From Pseudomonas mosselii (GTDB lineage: Bacteria > Pseudomonadota > Gammaproteobacteria > Pseudomonadales > Pseudomonadaceae), in assembly GCF_003205295.1 (NCBI RefSeq), contig NZ_QJRP01000010.1, positions 62,001 to 126,000 of the forward strand: a stretch of 64,000 nt of DNA. The letters run 5' to 3'. The position numbers and the translations under genes were made by a program. Below, piece by piece: positions 9,643 to 18,068 of the stretch. Positions within the stretch are counted from its first letter, which is position 1, and every line of letters starts with the position of its first letter. The notes beneath the pieces are model-generated. The model searched no databases and was not told the DNA's origin. It saw nothing but the letters and a program-made list of their open reading frames with translations.

Positions 9643-11161
9643 GCAACTGCCTGTCCGGCAATGCCAGCGCCGCCAGCAGTCCGATCAGCGAAGCCCCGGC
9701 ACTGACCAGCAACAGGTCGCGGAAGGTCTCCAGCAAACGCGCCTGCGTTTGCGGATCCGCCTCGCCCGCCTTGAGGCTGCCCAGCAACGGGTTGCCCACC
9801 ATCTCCAAGCCGCCCTGATGCAGCAGCGCCAGCAGCAGGCTGGACATGCATGCCACCCCCATCGCCCCGCCGAGCGAGCGGAACAGGTTGGTGGTGCTGG
9901 TTGCGACGCCAATGTCCCGGCTGTCCACCGCACTTTGCGTGCCCACCAGCGACGTGGGGAACTGCAGGCCGCAGGCGATTCCGGTCAGCAGCATGAACAG
10001 CGCGCTGGGCAACCCCGACTGCGGCGGGGCCAGCGCCATGGCGGCGATGGCCAGCGGCATCAGCAGCGCACCGGTGAGGATTTGCGGCTTGAAGCGGCCG
10101 GTGCGGCTGGTCATGCGCCCGCCGGTGAAGGCGCCGATGGGCAGACCCATGGCCAGCGGCAGCAGGTGCAGCGCCGCGCTGTCGGCGCCGGCACCGGTAA
10201 TGCCCTGGAAGCGCAGGGGCATGAGCATGGTCAGCGAGATTGACTGGAAACTGGCGAAGAAGATCACGCACCAGCACAGCACCGCGACCCGGTTGCCGAA
10301 CAGGCCCAGCGGCAGCAGCGGCTCGCGGCAACGGCGCTCGTGGGCGATGAATGCCAGCAGCCCGAGCAGCGCGCAGCCCAGCAGCGCCATTACCTGCGGC
10401 GACAGCCAGGCATGCCCCTGGCCGACCAGGGTGATGCCCAGCAGCAGGCTGCCCAGGCCGAGGATCATCAGCAGTGCGCCGAGGTAGTCCACCCGGGCCT
10501 CGCGGCGCCTGACCGACAACCCCTCCAGCGCCCGATGGATCACCCACAGGGCCACCAGCCCCAGCGGCAGGTTGATCCAGAACACCCAGCGCCATGACAG
10601 GTACTCGGTCAGCCAGCCGCCGAGCACCGGCCCGGCGACACTGGCCAGGGCATACATGCTGCTGAAATAGCCCTGGTAGCGTCCGCGCTCGCGGGGCGGC
10701 ACGAAGTCGCCGATGATCGCTTGGCTCACCGACACCATGCCGCCGGCGCCGATGCCCTGGAGCACCCGCGCCAGCACCAGTTGCGGCATGTCCTGGGCCA
10801 GGCCGCAGGCCACCGAGGCCAGGGTGAACAGGGCGGTGCCGGTGAGGATCATGCGCCGCCGGCCATACAGGTCGCCGAGCTTGCCGTAGATCGGCACCGC
10901 GATGGTCATGGCCACCATATAGCCGGAGATGACCCAGGCCAGCAGCCCGACATCATTGAACTGCGCGGAGATCGCCGGCATGGACACGGCGACGATGGTC
11001 TGGTCGAGGGCGCCGAGGAAGATCGCCAGCATCAGGGCGGTCAGGACGCTGCGCAGGACGGTGGGGGGCAGGGCGGCGGTCACGGTGGATACCTTGTGGT
11101 CAGAGCTGGCGCGATCGCGAGGCATCGTGGGAGGGGCTTGCTCCGCGATGGTCTCATTCAT
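9632..11161 (-). CDS. DHA2-family (EmrB/QacA-type) drug:proton antiporter
   Basis: A 509-residue major facilitator protein with about 14 predicted membrane segments, as expected for the DHA2 group. It carries motif A (YGKLGDLYGRRRMI), motif C-like GPVLGGWL and the motif D1 region LDQTIVAVSMPAI. The first 35 residues are a polar leader before the first helix. Convergent with ttgR, it shares no promoter with the ttg genes, but its position beside an RND pump suggests a multidrug cluster. A 7-bp palindrome TACATAG/CTATGTA lies 23 bases before the start and may be its operator. Confidence 0.92.
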   Translation of the reverse strand: MNETIAEQAPPTMPRDRASSDHKVSTVTAALPPTVLRSVLTALMLAIFLGALDQTIVAVSMPAISAQFNDVGLLAWVISGYMVAMTIAVPIYGKLGDLYGRRRMILTGTALFTLASVACGLAQDMPQLVLARVLQGIGAGGMVSVSQAIIGDFVPPRERGRYQGYFSSMYALASVAGPVLGGWLTEYLSWRWVFWINLPLGLVALWVIHRALEGLSVRRREARVDYLGALLMILGLGSLLLGITLVGQGHAWLSPQVMALLGCALLGLLAFIAHERRCREPLLPLGLFGNRVAVLCWCVIFFASFQSISLTMLMPLRFQGITGAGADSAALHLLPLAMGLPIGAFTGGRMTSRTGRFKPQILTGALLMPLAIAAMALAPPQSGLPSALFMLLTGIACGLQFPTSLVGTQSAVDSRDIGVATSTTNLFRSLGGAMGVACMSSLLLALLHQGGLEMVGNPLLGSLKAGEADPQTQARLLETFRDLLLVSAGASLIGLLAALALPDRQLRGR

Positions 11162-11183
11162 GGTGGTGCATTGTACCCTGAGT

Positions 11184-11201
11184 TACATAGCTACCTATGT
11201 A
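11184..11201. promoter_or_regulatory. Candidate operator of the DHA2 exporter
   Basis: Perfect inverted repeat of 7 bases with a 4-base spacer (TACATAG, CTAC, CTATGTA), 23 bases upstream of the exporter start. Size and place suit a TetR- or MarR-type repressor, but none is identified. Confidence 0.4.
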
Positions 11202-11302
11202 CTCCATGCATCCCCTATGCAAGATCGGCATTGGCGCATTCATCCAGCGCTGCATGGCCGCGTGATATCGTGGCTGGGCCGCAGAGGCTGAAATCCGGGG
11301 GC

Positions 11303-11319
11303 TGCACCAGCATGGTGCA
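11303..11319. promoter_or_regulatory. NtrC-like binding palindrome
   Basis: TGCACCA and TGGTGCA separated by GCA match the NtrC consensus TGCACC-N5-GGTGCA exactly. It lies 142 bases before one start and 180 before the other. No sigma-54 promoter was recognised nearby, which leaves its role open. Confidence 0.4.
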
Positions 11320-11484
11320 ACCATTTGCCGCAGGGTTTCGCGTCGCTGTATGTCCACACCTTCTCTTCCTCTGCCTGCATGTCGAGCATGACCGCCCTGA
11401 TGGCGACGGTTGGAACAGTCAGGTAGACCCGATTCAGGGGTCGGTTGTCAGCCGTTCACAAATTTCATTACAAGCGGAGTGATC

Positions 11485-12354
11485 ATGCCCAAGGCTTCCC
11501 ACCACGATCTGCGTTTTGCCTTCCGCGAACTGCTTGCTTCAGGTTCGTGCTATCACACCGCTTCGGTCTTCGACCCGATGTCCGCCCGTATCGCCGCGGA
11601 CCTGGGCTTCGAAGTCGGCATCCTTGGCGGCTCGGTCGCCTCGTTGCAGGTCCTGGCCGCGCCGGACTTCGCCCTGATCACCCTCAGCGAGTTCGTCGAG
11701 CAGGCCACCCGCATCGGCCGCGTTGCCCAGTTGCCGGTACTGGCCGATGCCGACCACGGCTACGGCAATGCGCTCAACGTGATGCGCACGGTCATCGAGC
11801 TGGAGCGCGCCGGCGTGGCCGCGCTGACCATCGAGGACACCTTGCTGCCGGCCCAGTTTGGCCGCAAGTCCACCGACCTGATCCCGGTGGAGGAGGGCGT
11901 GGGCAAGATTCGCGCGGCGCTGGAGGCGCGTGTCGACTCGGCGCTGGCGATCATCGCCCGGACCAATGCCGGCGTGCTTACCACCGAGGAAATCATCGTC
12001 CGCACCCAGAGCTACCAGAAGGCCGGCGCCGACGGCATCTGCATGGTGGGGGTGAAGGACTTCGAGCAGTTGGAGCAGATCGCCGAGCACCTGAGCGTGC
12101 CGCTGATGCTGGTCACCTACGCCAACCCGAACCTGCGCGACGACGAGCGCCTGGCGCGCCTGGGCGTGCGCATCGTGGTCGATGGCCATGCCGCCTACTT
12201 CGCCGCGATCAAGGCCACCTACGACTGCCTGCGCCAGCAGCGTGGCCAGCAGCACAAGTCGGACAACCTCGGCGCCACCGAGCTTTCGCACATCTACACC
12301 CAGCCCGAGGACTACATCCGCTGGGCGAAAGAGTACATGAGCGTCGAGGAATGA
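11485..12354 (+). CDS. Oxaloacetate decarboxylase, PEP mutase/isocitrate lyase superfamily
   Basis: A 289-residue (beta/alpha)8 enzyme that resembles, from memory, P. aeruginosa PA4872, a soluble oxaloacetate decarboxylase giving pyruvate and CO2. The metal site DADHGYG is at residues 88-94 and IEDTL at 116-120. The lyase catalytic loop KKCGH is missing ([11 protein letters not shown] instead), which separates it from methylisocitrate and isocitrate lyases. The ATG at 11485 follows GCGGAG and gives the family's usual start; a longer frame is rejected. Confidence 0.88.
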   Translation: MPKASHHDLRFAFRELLASGSCYHTASVFDPMSARIAADLGFEVGILGGSVASLQVLAAPDFALITLSEFVEQATRIGRVAQLPVLADADHGYGNALNVMRTVIELERAGVAALTIEDTLLPAQFGRKSTDLIPVEEGVGKIRAALEARVDSALAIIARTNAGVLTTEEIIVRTQSYQKAGADGICMVGVKDFEQLEQIAEHLSVPLMLVTYANPNLRDDERLARLGVRIVVDGHAAYFAAIKATYDCLRQQRGQQHKSDNLGATELSHIYTQPEDYIRWAKEYMSVEE

Positions 12355-12360
12355 TCCTCT

Positions 12361-12534
12361 CTACCTGACGGCGCTCAGGGTGGCGCTGTGGGGAACGCAG
12401 TGCTCGTGGACGCAGCTGGCGGCCGCGTTGGGTTGGCTGCGCAGCAGCTCGACCCGCCAGCAGGCCGAGCCGTAGAGCCCGGCCACCGCGACCAGGGCGA
12501 AGACGAGGGCGCAACGCCTGGATTTGATGCTCAT
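12361..12534 (-). CDS. Small membrane or exported protein of unknown function (57 residues)
   Basis: A short gene with a perfect AGGAGG ribosome site 7 bases before its ATG. Residues 1-6 are basic, 7-25 are hydrophobic (CALVFALVAVAGLYGSACW), and the rest is a short polar tail with Cys and His (ASCVHEHC). The product may be inserted by its N-terminal helix or secreted. It runs convergent to the oxaloacetate decarboxylase gene with only 6 bases between stops. Not recognised as a named family. Confidence 0.65.
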   Translation of the reverse strand: MSIKSRRCALVFALVAVAGLYGSACWRVELLRSQPNAAASCVHEHCVPHSATLSAVR

Positions 12535-12610
12535 GGTGCGGACCTCCTGTTGGTGCAACAGGTGATACCTTCAAGCATAGGCCTTGTGCGCAGATCTGCA
12601 TGGTCTGGAC

Positions 12611-13519
12611 TCAGCTCAATCCCTTGTCCCACTCCGGCTCGTCGCCGAACCGCTGCGCCAGGAAGTCCAGCATGCTGCGCAGTGTCGCCGGCATGTGCTT
12701 GCGCGAGGTGTACACAGCGTTGAGCGTCAACTCTCGTGGTTTGGCGTACGGCAGCAACCGCACCAGGTCGCCATTGCGCAACGCGGCCGCCGCCTGGTAG
12801 GTGGGCAGCATGGCGATGCCGGCGTGGGCCAGGGCGGCTTTCTGCAGGGTCATGGCCTCGTTGGCGCTGATATTGCCCTGCACCGGCACGGCGACGTTCT
12901 GCCCGTCCACCTCGAAATGCCACAGGCTGTGACCGAAGTAAGCATGGGTCAGGCAGTTGTGCCGGCTCAGTTCCTCGACCTGGCGCGGCGTGCCGTGCTC
13001 GCGCAGGTAGGCGGGGCTGGCGCAGACCACCGAGCGGCACACGCTCAGGCGTCGGGCGATGAGGTTGGGATCGACGTCGTTGCTGGTGCGGATGGCCAGG
13101 TCGATGCGCTCGTCCACCAGGTTGACGGTGCGGTCGAGCATCTGCAGCTCCACCTTCACCCCGGGGTAGCGTTTGACATAGGCGGCCAGCGCATCCACCA
13201 GCTGGGCCTGGCCGAACGAAGTGCTGACGCTGATGCGCAGTTCACCGCGGGGGGCGTCGTCCGGCTGGCGCACGGCGTTCTGCAGGTCGCCGGCCAGCTC
13301 CAGCAGCTGGCGGCAGCGGGGCAGGGTCTCGAGGCCGGCGGCCGTCAGGCTGAGCTTGCGCGTGGTGCGCTGCATCAGGCGGGCGCCGACCCAGTCCTCC
13401 AGCTCTGCCAGGTAGCGTGATACCACGGGCCTGGAAAGCTCCAGATGATCCGCCGCGGCGGACTGGCTGCCCAGGTCGACGACGGTGACGAATACGCGCA
13501 TGGCGTTGAGGCGGTCCAT
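12611..13519 (-). CDS. LysR-family transcriptional regulator
   Basis: A 302-residue LysR regulator of the CrgA/AaeR-like group. The HTH occupies residues 1-60 (MDRLNAMRVFVTVVDLGSQS, LSRPVVSRYLAELEDWVGARL), and the effector domain has the motifs GELRISVSTSFG and ERIDLAIRTS. It is divergent from the metallo-hydrolase gene across a 103-base gap, so it very likely controls that gene and the oxidoreductase that follows. Confidence 0.9.
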   Translation of the reverse strand: MDRLNAMRVFVTVVDLGSQSAAADHLELSRPVVSRYLAELEDWVGARLMQRTTRKLSLTAAGLETLPRCRQLLELAGDLQNAVRQPDDAPRGELRISVSTSFGQAQLVDALAAYVKRYPGVKVELQMLDRTVNLVDERIDLAIRTSNDVDPNLIARRLSVCRSVVCASPAYLREHGTPRQVEELSRHNCLTHAYFGHSLWHFEVDGQNVAVPVQGNISANEAMTLQKAALAHAGIAMLPTYQAAAALRNGDLVRLLPYAKPRELTLNAVYTSRKHMPATLRSMLDFLAQRFGDEPEWDKGLS

Positions 13520-13622
13520 GATCTGTCCGATTTCAGAAACAAACTATGTTGAAGCATCGCATTTTTTGTATTGGTTCGGGCAACTAAGCTTGCCTGCATC
13601 GTCCCACTCACAGGATCTTGCG

Positions 13623-14498
13623 ATGTCTCTTCTCACCCCCCTGCGCGGCCTGCTGCTGGCCTGTATAACCCTCGGCGGCCAGGCCATGGCCGGCGAACCG
13701 CTCAAGCTTGAAGCCTACAACCCTGGCCACGCGGCGATCTTCCCGGTCAGCTCGGTGATCGTCAGCGGCGCCCACGACGCCATCCTGGTCGACGCCCAGT
13801 TCGGCAAAGGCCAGGCCGAGCAGGTGGTCGAACGCCTGCGTGCCAGCGGCAAGCAGCTGACCACCATCTATGTCAGCCATGGCGACCCCGACTACTACTT
13901 CGGTCTGGACACCCTCACCCAGGCGTTTCCCAAGGCCCGGGTGGTCGCCTCGGCCGCCACGGTCGAGCACATCCGCAAGACCATGGACGCCAAGCTGGCC
14001 TACTGGGGCCCGCAGATGGGCGCGGACAAACCGGCACGCCTGGTGGTGCCGCAGGTCCTCGAGGGCAATCGCCTGGAGCTGGAAGGCCAGGCACTGGAGG
14101 TTGTCGGCCTGGACGGTCCACAGCCGGACCGCAGTTTCGTCTGGATTCCCTCGATCAAGGCAGTGGTCGGTGGTGTGGTGGTTTCCGAGCACATCCACGT
14201 GTGGATGGCCGACACCCAGACCGCGAAATCCCACGCCGACTGGCTGAGCACCCTGACGAAGATCGAGCAGCTCGCCCCGCGCACGGTGATCCCCGGGCAT
14301 TACCTGGGCGACAGCAGCCGTTCGCTGGATGCGGTGCGCTTCACCGCCGGCTACATTCGTGATTTCGATACCGAAGCCGCCAAGGCCGCCGACTCCGCCG
14401 CGCTGATCGCGGCGATGAAGCAACGCTACCCGAACCTTGCCGACGAGAGCTCCCTGGAATTGGGGGCCAAGGTTGCCAAGGGCGAGATGAAGTGGTAA
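13623..14498 (+). CDS. Exported MBL-fold hydrolase with altered metal motif
   Basis: A 291-residue metallo-beta-lactamase-fold protein with a signal peptide (LLLACITLGGQAMAG). Where family members have HxHxDH it shows His86-Gly-Asp88-Pro-Asp90-Tyr91, so two usual metal ligands are replaced. The second half keeps a GHY motif (VIPGHYLGD) and the strand VVGGVVV. A longer upstream start lacks a signal peptide and is rejected. The next gene follows after 28 bases in the same direction. Substrate unknown; a beta-lactamase role is not implied. Confidence 0.85.
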   Translation: MSLLTPLRGLLLACITLGGQAMAGEPLKLEAYNPGHAAIFPVSSVIVSGAHDAILVDAQFGKGQAEQVVERLRASGKQLTTIYVSHGDPDYYFGLDTLTQAFPKARVVASAATVEHIRKTMDAKLAYWGPQMGADKPARLVVPQVLEGNRLELEGQALEVVGLDGPQPDRSFVWIPSIKAVVGGVVVSEHIHVWMADTQTAKSHADWLSTLTKIEQLAPRTVIPGHYLGDSSRSLDAVRFTAGYIRDFDTEAAKAADSAALIAAMKQRYPNLADESSLELGAKVAKGEMKW

Positions 14499-14526
14499 TC
14501 CCTTTCAACCTGTTGGAGTGTTTCCC

Positions 14527-15141
14527 ATGAGCAAGATCGCAATCATCGGCGCCACCGGGCGCGCCGGCAGCCAGTTGCTGGAAGAGGCCCTGCGTCGCGG
14601 CCACGGCGTGGTGGCCATCGCCCGGGATCCGGGCAAGCTGCAAGGCCGTGACGGCGTGACGGTCAAGGCCCTGGATGCCAAGGACAGTGCCGCCCTGCAG
14701 GCGGCCGTGGCGGGCTGCGACGCGGTGCTGAGCGCGGCGCATTTTTCCACCATCGAGCCGGGCGCGATCATCGAACCGGTCAAGCGGGCCGGGGTCAAGC
14801 GCCTGCTGGTGGTGGGCGGGGCCGGCAGCCTACTGCTGCCGTCCGGGCACCGGGTGATCGACAGCCCTGACTTCCCGGAGGCCTACAAGGCCGAGGCCAG
14901 TGCCGGGGTGCGCTTTCTCGAGACGCTGCGCCGCGAGCAGACCCTGGACTGGACCTTCCTGTCGCCGTCGGCGGAGTTCGTCGAAGGTGAGCGCAGCGGG
15001 CACTACGCCCTGGGCAAGGACCACCTGCTGATCGGCGCCGATGGCAAGAGCTGGATCACCTTTGCCGACTACGCGATCGCCATGCTCGACGAGCTGGAGA
15101 AACCGGCGCATTCGCGGGCACGGTTCACGGTCGGCTACTGA
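14527..15141 (+). CDS. NAD(P)-binding oxidoreductase (atypical SDR, YwnB-like)
   Basis: A 204-residue Rossmann protein with the nucleotide motif IGATGRAGSQLLEEA at residues 7-21 and the strand KRLLVVGGAGSLL. It belongs to the NmrA-like/NAD(P)H-binding atypical short-chain dehydrogenases, which lack the YxxxK pair. The ATG follows a GGAG site by 7 bases. It forms a likely two-gene operon with the MBL-fold gene under the divergent LysR regulator. Reaction unknown. Confidence 0.85.
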   Translation: MSKIAIIGATGRAGSQLLEEALRRGHGVVAIARDPGKLQGRDGVTVKALDAKDSAALQAAVAGCDAVLSAAHFSTIEPGAIIEPVKRAGVKRLLVVGGAGSLLLPSGHRVIDSPDFPEAYKAEASAGVRFLETLRREQTLDWTFLSPSAEFVEGERSGHYALGKDHLLIGADGKSWITFADYAIAMLDELEKPAHSRARFTVGY

Positions 15142-15203
15142 GTCGCGCGGTACCTGTAGGAGATCGCCCAGCCCTTGGGCTGCGCTGTCGCGTAGGGAAC
15201 CGT

Positions 15204-15326
15204 CCCCTGTGGGAGCGGCCTTGCGTCGCGAAAGGGGTGCGAAGCGCCCCCCAGATCTGCGCATCAAGCTGATATTGCCGGGGCCGCTATGCGGCCCTTT
15301 CGCGACACAAGGCCGCTCCCACAGGG
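15204..15326. repeat. REP-like pair (inverted), GGAGCGGCCTTGCGTCGCG family
   Basis: Arms of 31 bases at 15204-15234 and 15296-15326 are inverted copies with one mismatch. The core is CCCTGTGGGAGCGGCC, related to but different from the GTAAACCCGC family. It lies between the convergent oxidoreductase and LysR genes. Confidence 0.85.
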
Positions 15327-15364
15327 ATCGCGCTAGCTTTAGCAGTTGAGCAAGACAGTTGCTC

Positions 15365-16246
15365 CTACATGGGGTACGCAAGGCTTGAGGCACGCGCTTG
15401 CAGCCACTCCATCAACTCGACCAGCCCTGCGGGCATGGTCTTCGACGGGCTCACCAGGTAATAGCCTTTCCCGGTCGTCACCTTGAGCTCGAATGGCATG
15501 CACAACCGACCCGCGCGCAGGTCGTCGCCGATCAGCGAGAAATCGCCGATGGCGATCCCTGTCCCCTGGGAAGCCATGGCCATCGCCATGTCCAGCGTCT
15601 CGAAATGCTGCTTCGGCCCCTGGGGCTCGAACCCGGCGTTGGCCGCCTGCAACCATAGCCGCCAGTCGTGTTCGTCCCGCGAGGGGTGCAGCAGCATCTG
15701 CCGCGCCAGGTCCTGCAACTGCAAGAGGTCGCTTGATACCGATGGCGCGCAGACCGGCGTCAGCTGTTCATCGAACAGCTTGCGTACCTGCAGCCCATGG
15801 TTCGGCGCCGCGCCATAGACCACGGCCGCATCGAAGCCCTCGCGGCGAAAATCCACGCCGTGCTGCACCGTGGTGGTCAACTCCACCGGCACGTCCGGGC
15901 GCAGTGCCTGCCATTCCAGCAAGCGTGGCAGCAGCCAGCGCATCACGCAGGTTGGCGCCTTGAGCTGCAGTGTCGTGCTGCGTCCGCCGACCTCGCGCAC
16001 GCCTTGCTCGATCAGGGCGAAGACCTGCTGCACCCGGGGCAGCCAGTCCTGCCCTTCGCGGGTCAGGGCCAGGCCCCTGGCCTGGCGTTGGAACAACGCG
16101 TAGCCCAGATGCTCCTCGAGCCCGGCGATCTGCCGGCTGACCGCGCCCTGGGTGATATGCAGCTGTTGCGCGGCGCGGGTGAAGTTGCAGTGCCGGGCGG
16201 TCACCAGGAAGGTGTGCAAGGCGGGGAGAGGGGGCAGGCGTTTCAT
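15365..16246 (-). CDS. LysR-family transcriptional regulator (GcvA-like)
   Basis: A 293-residue regulator opening MKRLPPLPALHTFLVTARH, typical of the GcvA group, with HTH text FTRAAQQLHITQGAVSRQI at about 25-43. Motifs such as DGVDFRREGFDAAVVYG (here HGVDFRREGFDAAVVYG) and GIAIGDFSLI fit the effector domain. The start at 16246 is chosen over a longer frame because it begins at the conserved LPPL motif. It is divergent from the ThDP decarboxylase, with an AGCCATGA/TCATGGCT palindrome between the two starts. Confidence 0.9.
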   Translation of the reverse strand: MKRLPPLPALHTFLVTARHCNFTRAAQQLHITQGAVSRQIAGLEEHLGYALFQRQARGLALTREGQDWLPRVQQVFALIEQGVREVGGRSTTLQLKAPTCVMRWLLPRLLEWQALRPDVPVELTTTVQHGVDFRREGFDAAVVYGAAPNHGLQVRKLFDEQLTPVCAPSVSSDLLQLQDLARQMLLHPSRDEHDWRLWLQAANAGFEPQGPKQHFETLDMAMAMASQGTGIAIGDFSLIGDDLRAGRLCMPFELKVTTGKGYYLVSPSKTMPAGLVELMEWLQARASSLAYPM

Positions 16247-16253
16247 TGTGATA

Positions 16254-16276
16254 AGCCATGATGTGCGGTCATGGCT
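16254..16276. promoter_or_regulatory. Candidate LysR operator between regulator and ThDP decarboxylase
   Basis: Perfect 8-base arms AGCCATGA and TCATGGCT with a 7-base spacer lie in the 109-base divergent gap, directly beside the regulator start. Size and place suit a LysR binding site for autoregulation and activation of the decarboxylase. Confidence 0.45.
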
Positions 16277-16336
16277 AGTATGTGTTTTTTTGCATTGTGG
16301 CGGTAGTCGGCGCTTGGTTCCATGAGCACAGGTCTC

Positions 16337-16344
16337 AACAAGAA
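16337..16344 (+). promoter_or_regulatory. Candidate Hfq/Crc CA motif before the ThDP decarboxylase
   Basis: AACAAGAA matches AAnAAnAA exactly, 11 bases before the start codon, in the position where Hfq/Crc would block ribosome entry. Confidence 0.4.
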
Positions 16345-16355
16345 TCGGGTACTCG

Positions 16356-17996
16356 ATGATGGCAACCTGTGGTGAAGTGCTGGTCAAACTCCTCGAAGGC
16401 TATGGCGTCGATCATGTCTTCGGCATTCCCGGCGTGCATACCGTGGAACTCTACCGCGGCCTGGCCGCCTCCTCGATCCGTCACATCACCCCGCGCCACG
16501 AGCAGGGTGCCGGGTTCATGGCCGATGGCTACTCGCGTACCCGGGGCAAGCCTGGGGTGTGCTTCATCATCACCGGCCCGGGCATGACCAACATCACCAC
16601 CGCCATGGGCCAGGCCTATGCCGACTCGATCCCGATGCTGGTGATTTCCAGCGTGCAATCGCGCAGCCAGCTCGGCGGCGGGCGTGGAAAGCTGCATGAA
16701 TTGCCCAACCAGGCCGGATTGGTCGCAGGCGTTGCGGCGTTCTCGCACACGCTGATGAGCGCCGATGACCTGCCCGAGGTGCTGGCCCGCGCCTTCGCCG
16801 TGTTCGATGGTGGCCGCCCACGCCCGGTGCATATCGAGATCCCGCTGGATGTGCTGGTGGAAGCCGCCGATCACCTGTTGCCGGGCCGCGTGGTGCGTAC
16901 CACCCGTGCCGGCGCCGCGCCACTGACCGTGCAGCGCATGGCCGTGCGCCTGGCCAAGGCGCGGCGCCCGTTGATCCTGGCTGGTGGCGGTGCCCTGGAA
17001 GCTGGCGCCGGGCTGGCGCGGCTGGCCGAGCACCTGCAGGCGCCGGTGGCGCTGACCATCAACGCCAAGGGGTTGTTGCCCGCGAACCATCCGCTGCAGA
17101 TCGGCTCGACCCAGACCCTGCCGGCCACCCGTGCGCTGGTGGCCGAGGCCGACGTGGTGCTGGCCATCGGCACCGAACTGGCCGAAACCGACTACGACGT
17201 GACCTTCAAGGGCGGTTTCGAGATCCCTGGCAGCCTGCTGCGGATCGACATCGACCCGGACCAGACGGTGCGCAACTACCTGCCCGAGCTGGCCCTGGTG
17301 GCCGATGCCGCGCAGGCTATTGAAGCGCTGTTGGTGGCCCTGAACCTGCAGGCGCAACCGCCGCGCGAAAGCGATTGGGGAGCGGCGCGGGCCGCCCGCC
17401 TGCGCCAGGACAACGCGGCCAGCTGGGACCAGCCGACCCTGAGCCAGACCCGCCTGTTGACCAGCATCCTGCAAACCCTGCCGGACGCCATCCTGGTGGG
17501 CGACTCGACCCAGCCGGTGTATACCGGCAACCTGACCCTGGACATGGCCAGGCCGCGTCGCTGGTTCAATGCCTCGACCGGTTACGGCACGCTGGGCTAC
17601 GCGCTGCCGGCCGCCATGGGCGCCTGGCTGGGCAGCGCCGAGTCGCCCGCCGTACGCGCACCGGCGGTGTGTCTGATCGGTGACGGCGGGCTGCAGTTCA
17701 CCCTGCCTGAGCTTGCCAGCGCTGTCGAGGCGCAGGTGCCGCTGATCGTGCTGCTGTGGAACAACCAGGGGTACGAGGAAATCAAGAAGTACATGGTCAA
17801 CCGGGCGATCGAGCCGGTCGGCGTGGACATCCATACCCCGGACTTCATTGGTGTGGCGCGGGCGTTGGGGGCCGAGGCCGAGGACGTGGGTGATGTGGCG
17901 CAACTGCAGGCAGCGTTGGGCAGGGCGGTGGAGCGCAGGGGACCGACCTTGATCCAGGTGGATCAAGGTCAGTGGCAGCGGGCGGTTCAGGGCTGA
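16356..17996 (+). CDS. ThDP-dependent decarboxylase, AruI-like
   Basis: A 546-residue enzyme of the acetolactate synthase/benzoylformate decarboxylase fold. Domain 1 has GVDHVFGIPGVHTVELYRGL with the catalytic Glu in RHEQGAGFMADGY; the ThDP/Mg motif IGDGGLQFTLPELA...WNNQ lies near residues 455-487. It resembles AruI (5-guanidino-2-oxopentanoate decarboxylase of the arginine transaminase route) by memory. No aruH transaminase is adjacent, so the keto acid may differ. Two in-frame ATGs (16356, 16359) are equally possible starts. Confidence 0.82.
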   Translation: MMATCGEVLVKLLEGYGVDHVFGIPGVHTVELYRGLAASSIRHITPRHEQGAGFMADGYSRTRGKPGVCFIITGPGMTNITTAMGQAYADSIPMLVISSVQSRSQLGGGRGKLHELPNQAGLVAGVAAFSHTLMSADDLPEVLARAFAVFDGGRPRPVHIEIPLDVLVEAADHLLPGRVVRTTRAGAAPLTVQRMAVRLAKARRPLILAGGGALEAGAGLARLAEHLQAPVALTINAKGLLPANHPLQIGSTQTLPATRALVAEADVVLAIGTELAETDYDVTFKGGFEIPGSLLRIDIDPDQTVRNYLPELALVADAAQAIEALLVALNLQAQPPRESDWGAARAARLRQDNAASWDQPTLSQTRLLTSILQTLPDAILVGDSTQPVYTGNLTLDMARPRRWFNASTGYGTLGYALPAAMGAWLGSAESPAVRAPAVCLIGDGGLQFTLPELASAVEAQVPLIVLLWNNQGYEEIKKYMVNRAIEPVGVDIHTPDFIGVARALGAEAEDVGDVAQLQAALGRAVERRGPTLIQVDQGQWQRAVQG

Positions 17997-18020
17997 AGCT
18001 GCAGCGAGGGCTTTGCCCTC

Positions 18021-18047
18021 GATCGCGGGGCAAGCCCGCTCCTACAG
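18021..18047. repeat. Single REP-like sequence
   Basis: One half-element with the core GGGGCAAGCCCGCTCCTACAG, between the convergent decarboxylase and AraC genes. No inverted partner was seen within 100 bases. Confidence 0.6.
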
Positions 18048-18068
18048 TCGCCCGATGTTTGTCTCTTT

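Larger units (their letters stand above)
11162..11484. other. 323-base gap with two palindromes
   Basis: The gap separates the divergent DHA2 exporter and oxaloacetate decarboxylase genes. It holds a TACATAG-ctac-CTATGTA palindrome at 11184-11201 and an NtrC-like TGCACCA-gca-TGGTGCA palindrome at 11303-11319. No gene was seen, and no convincing -24/-12 promoter was found on either strand. Confidence 0.6.

Noticed and set aside
13623..14498. The MBL-fold protein as a beta-lactamase.
   Set aside because: Its first metal motif is not that of beta-lactamases, and most members of the fold are other hydrolases.
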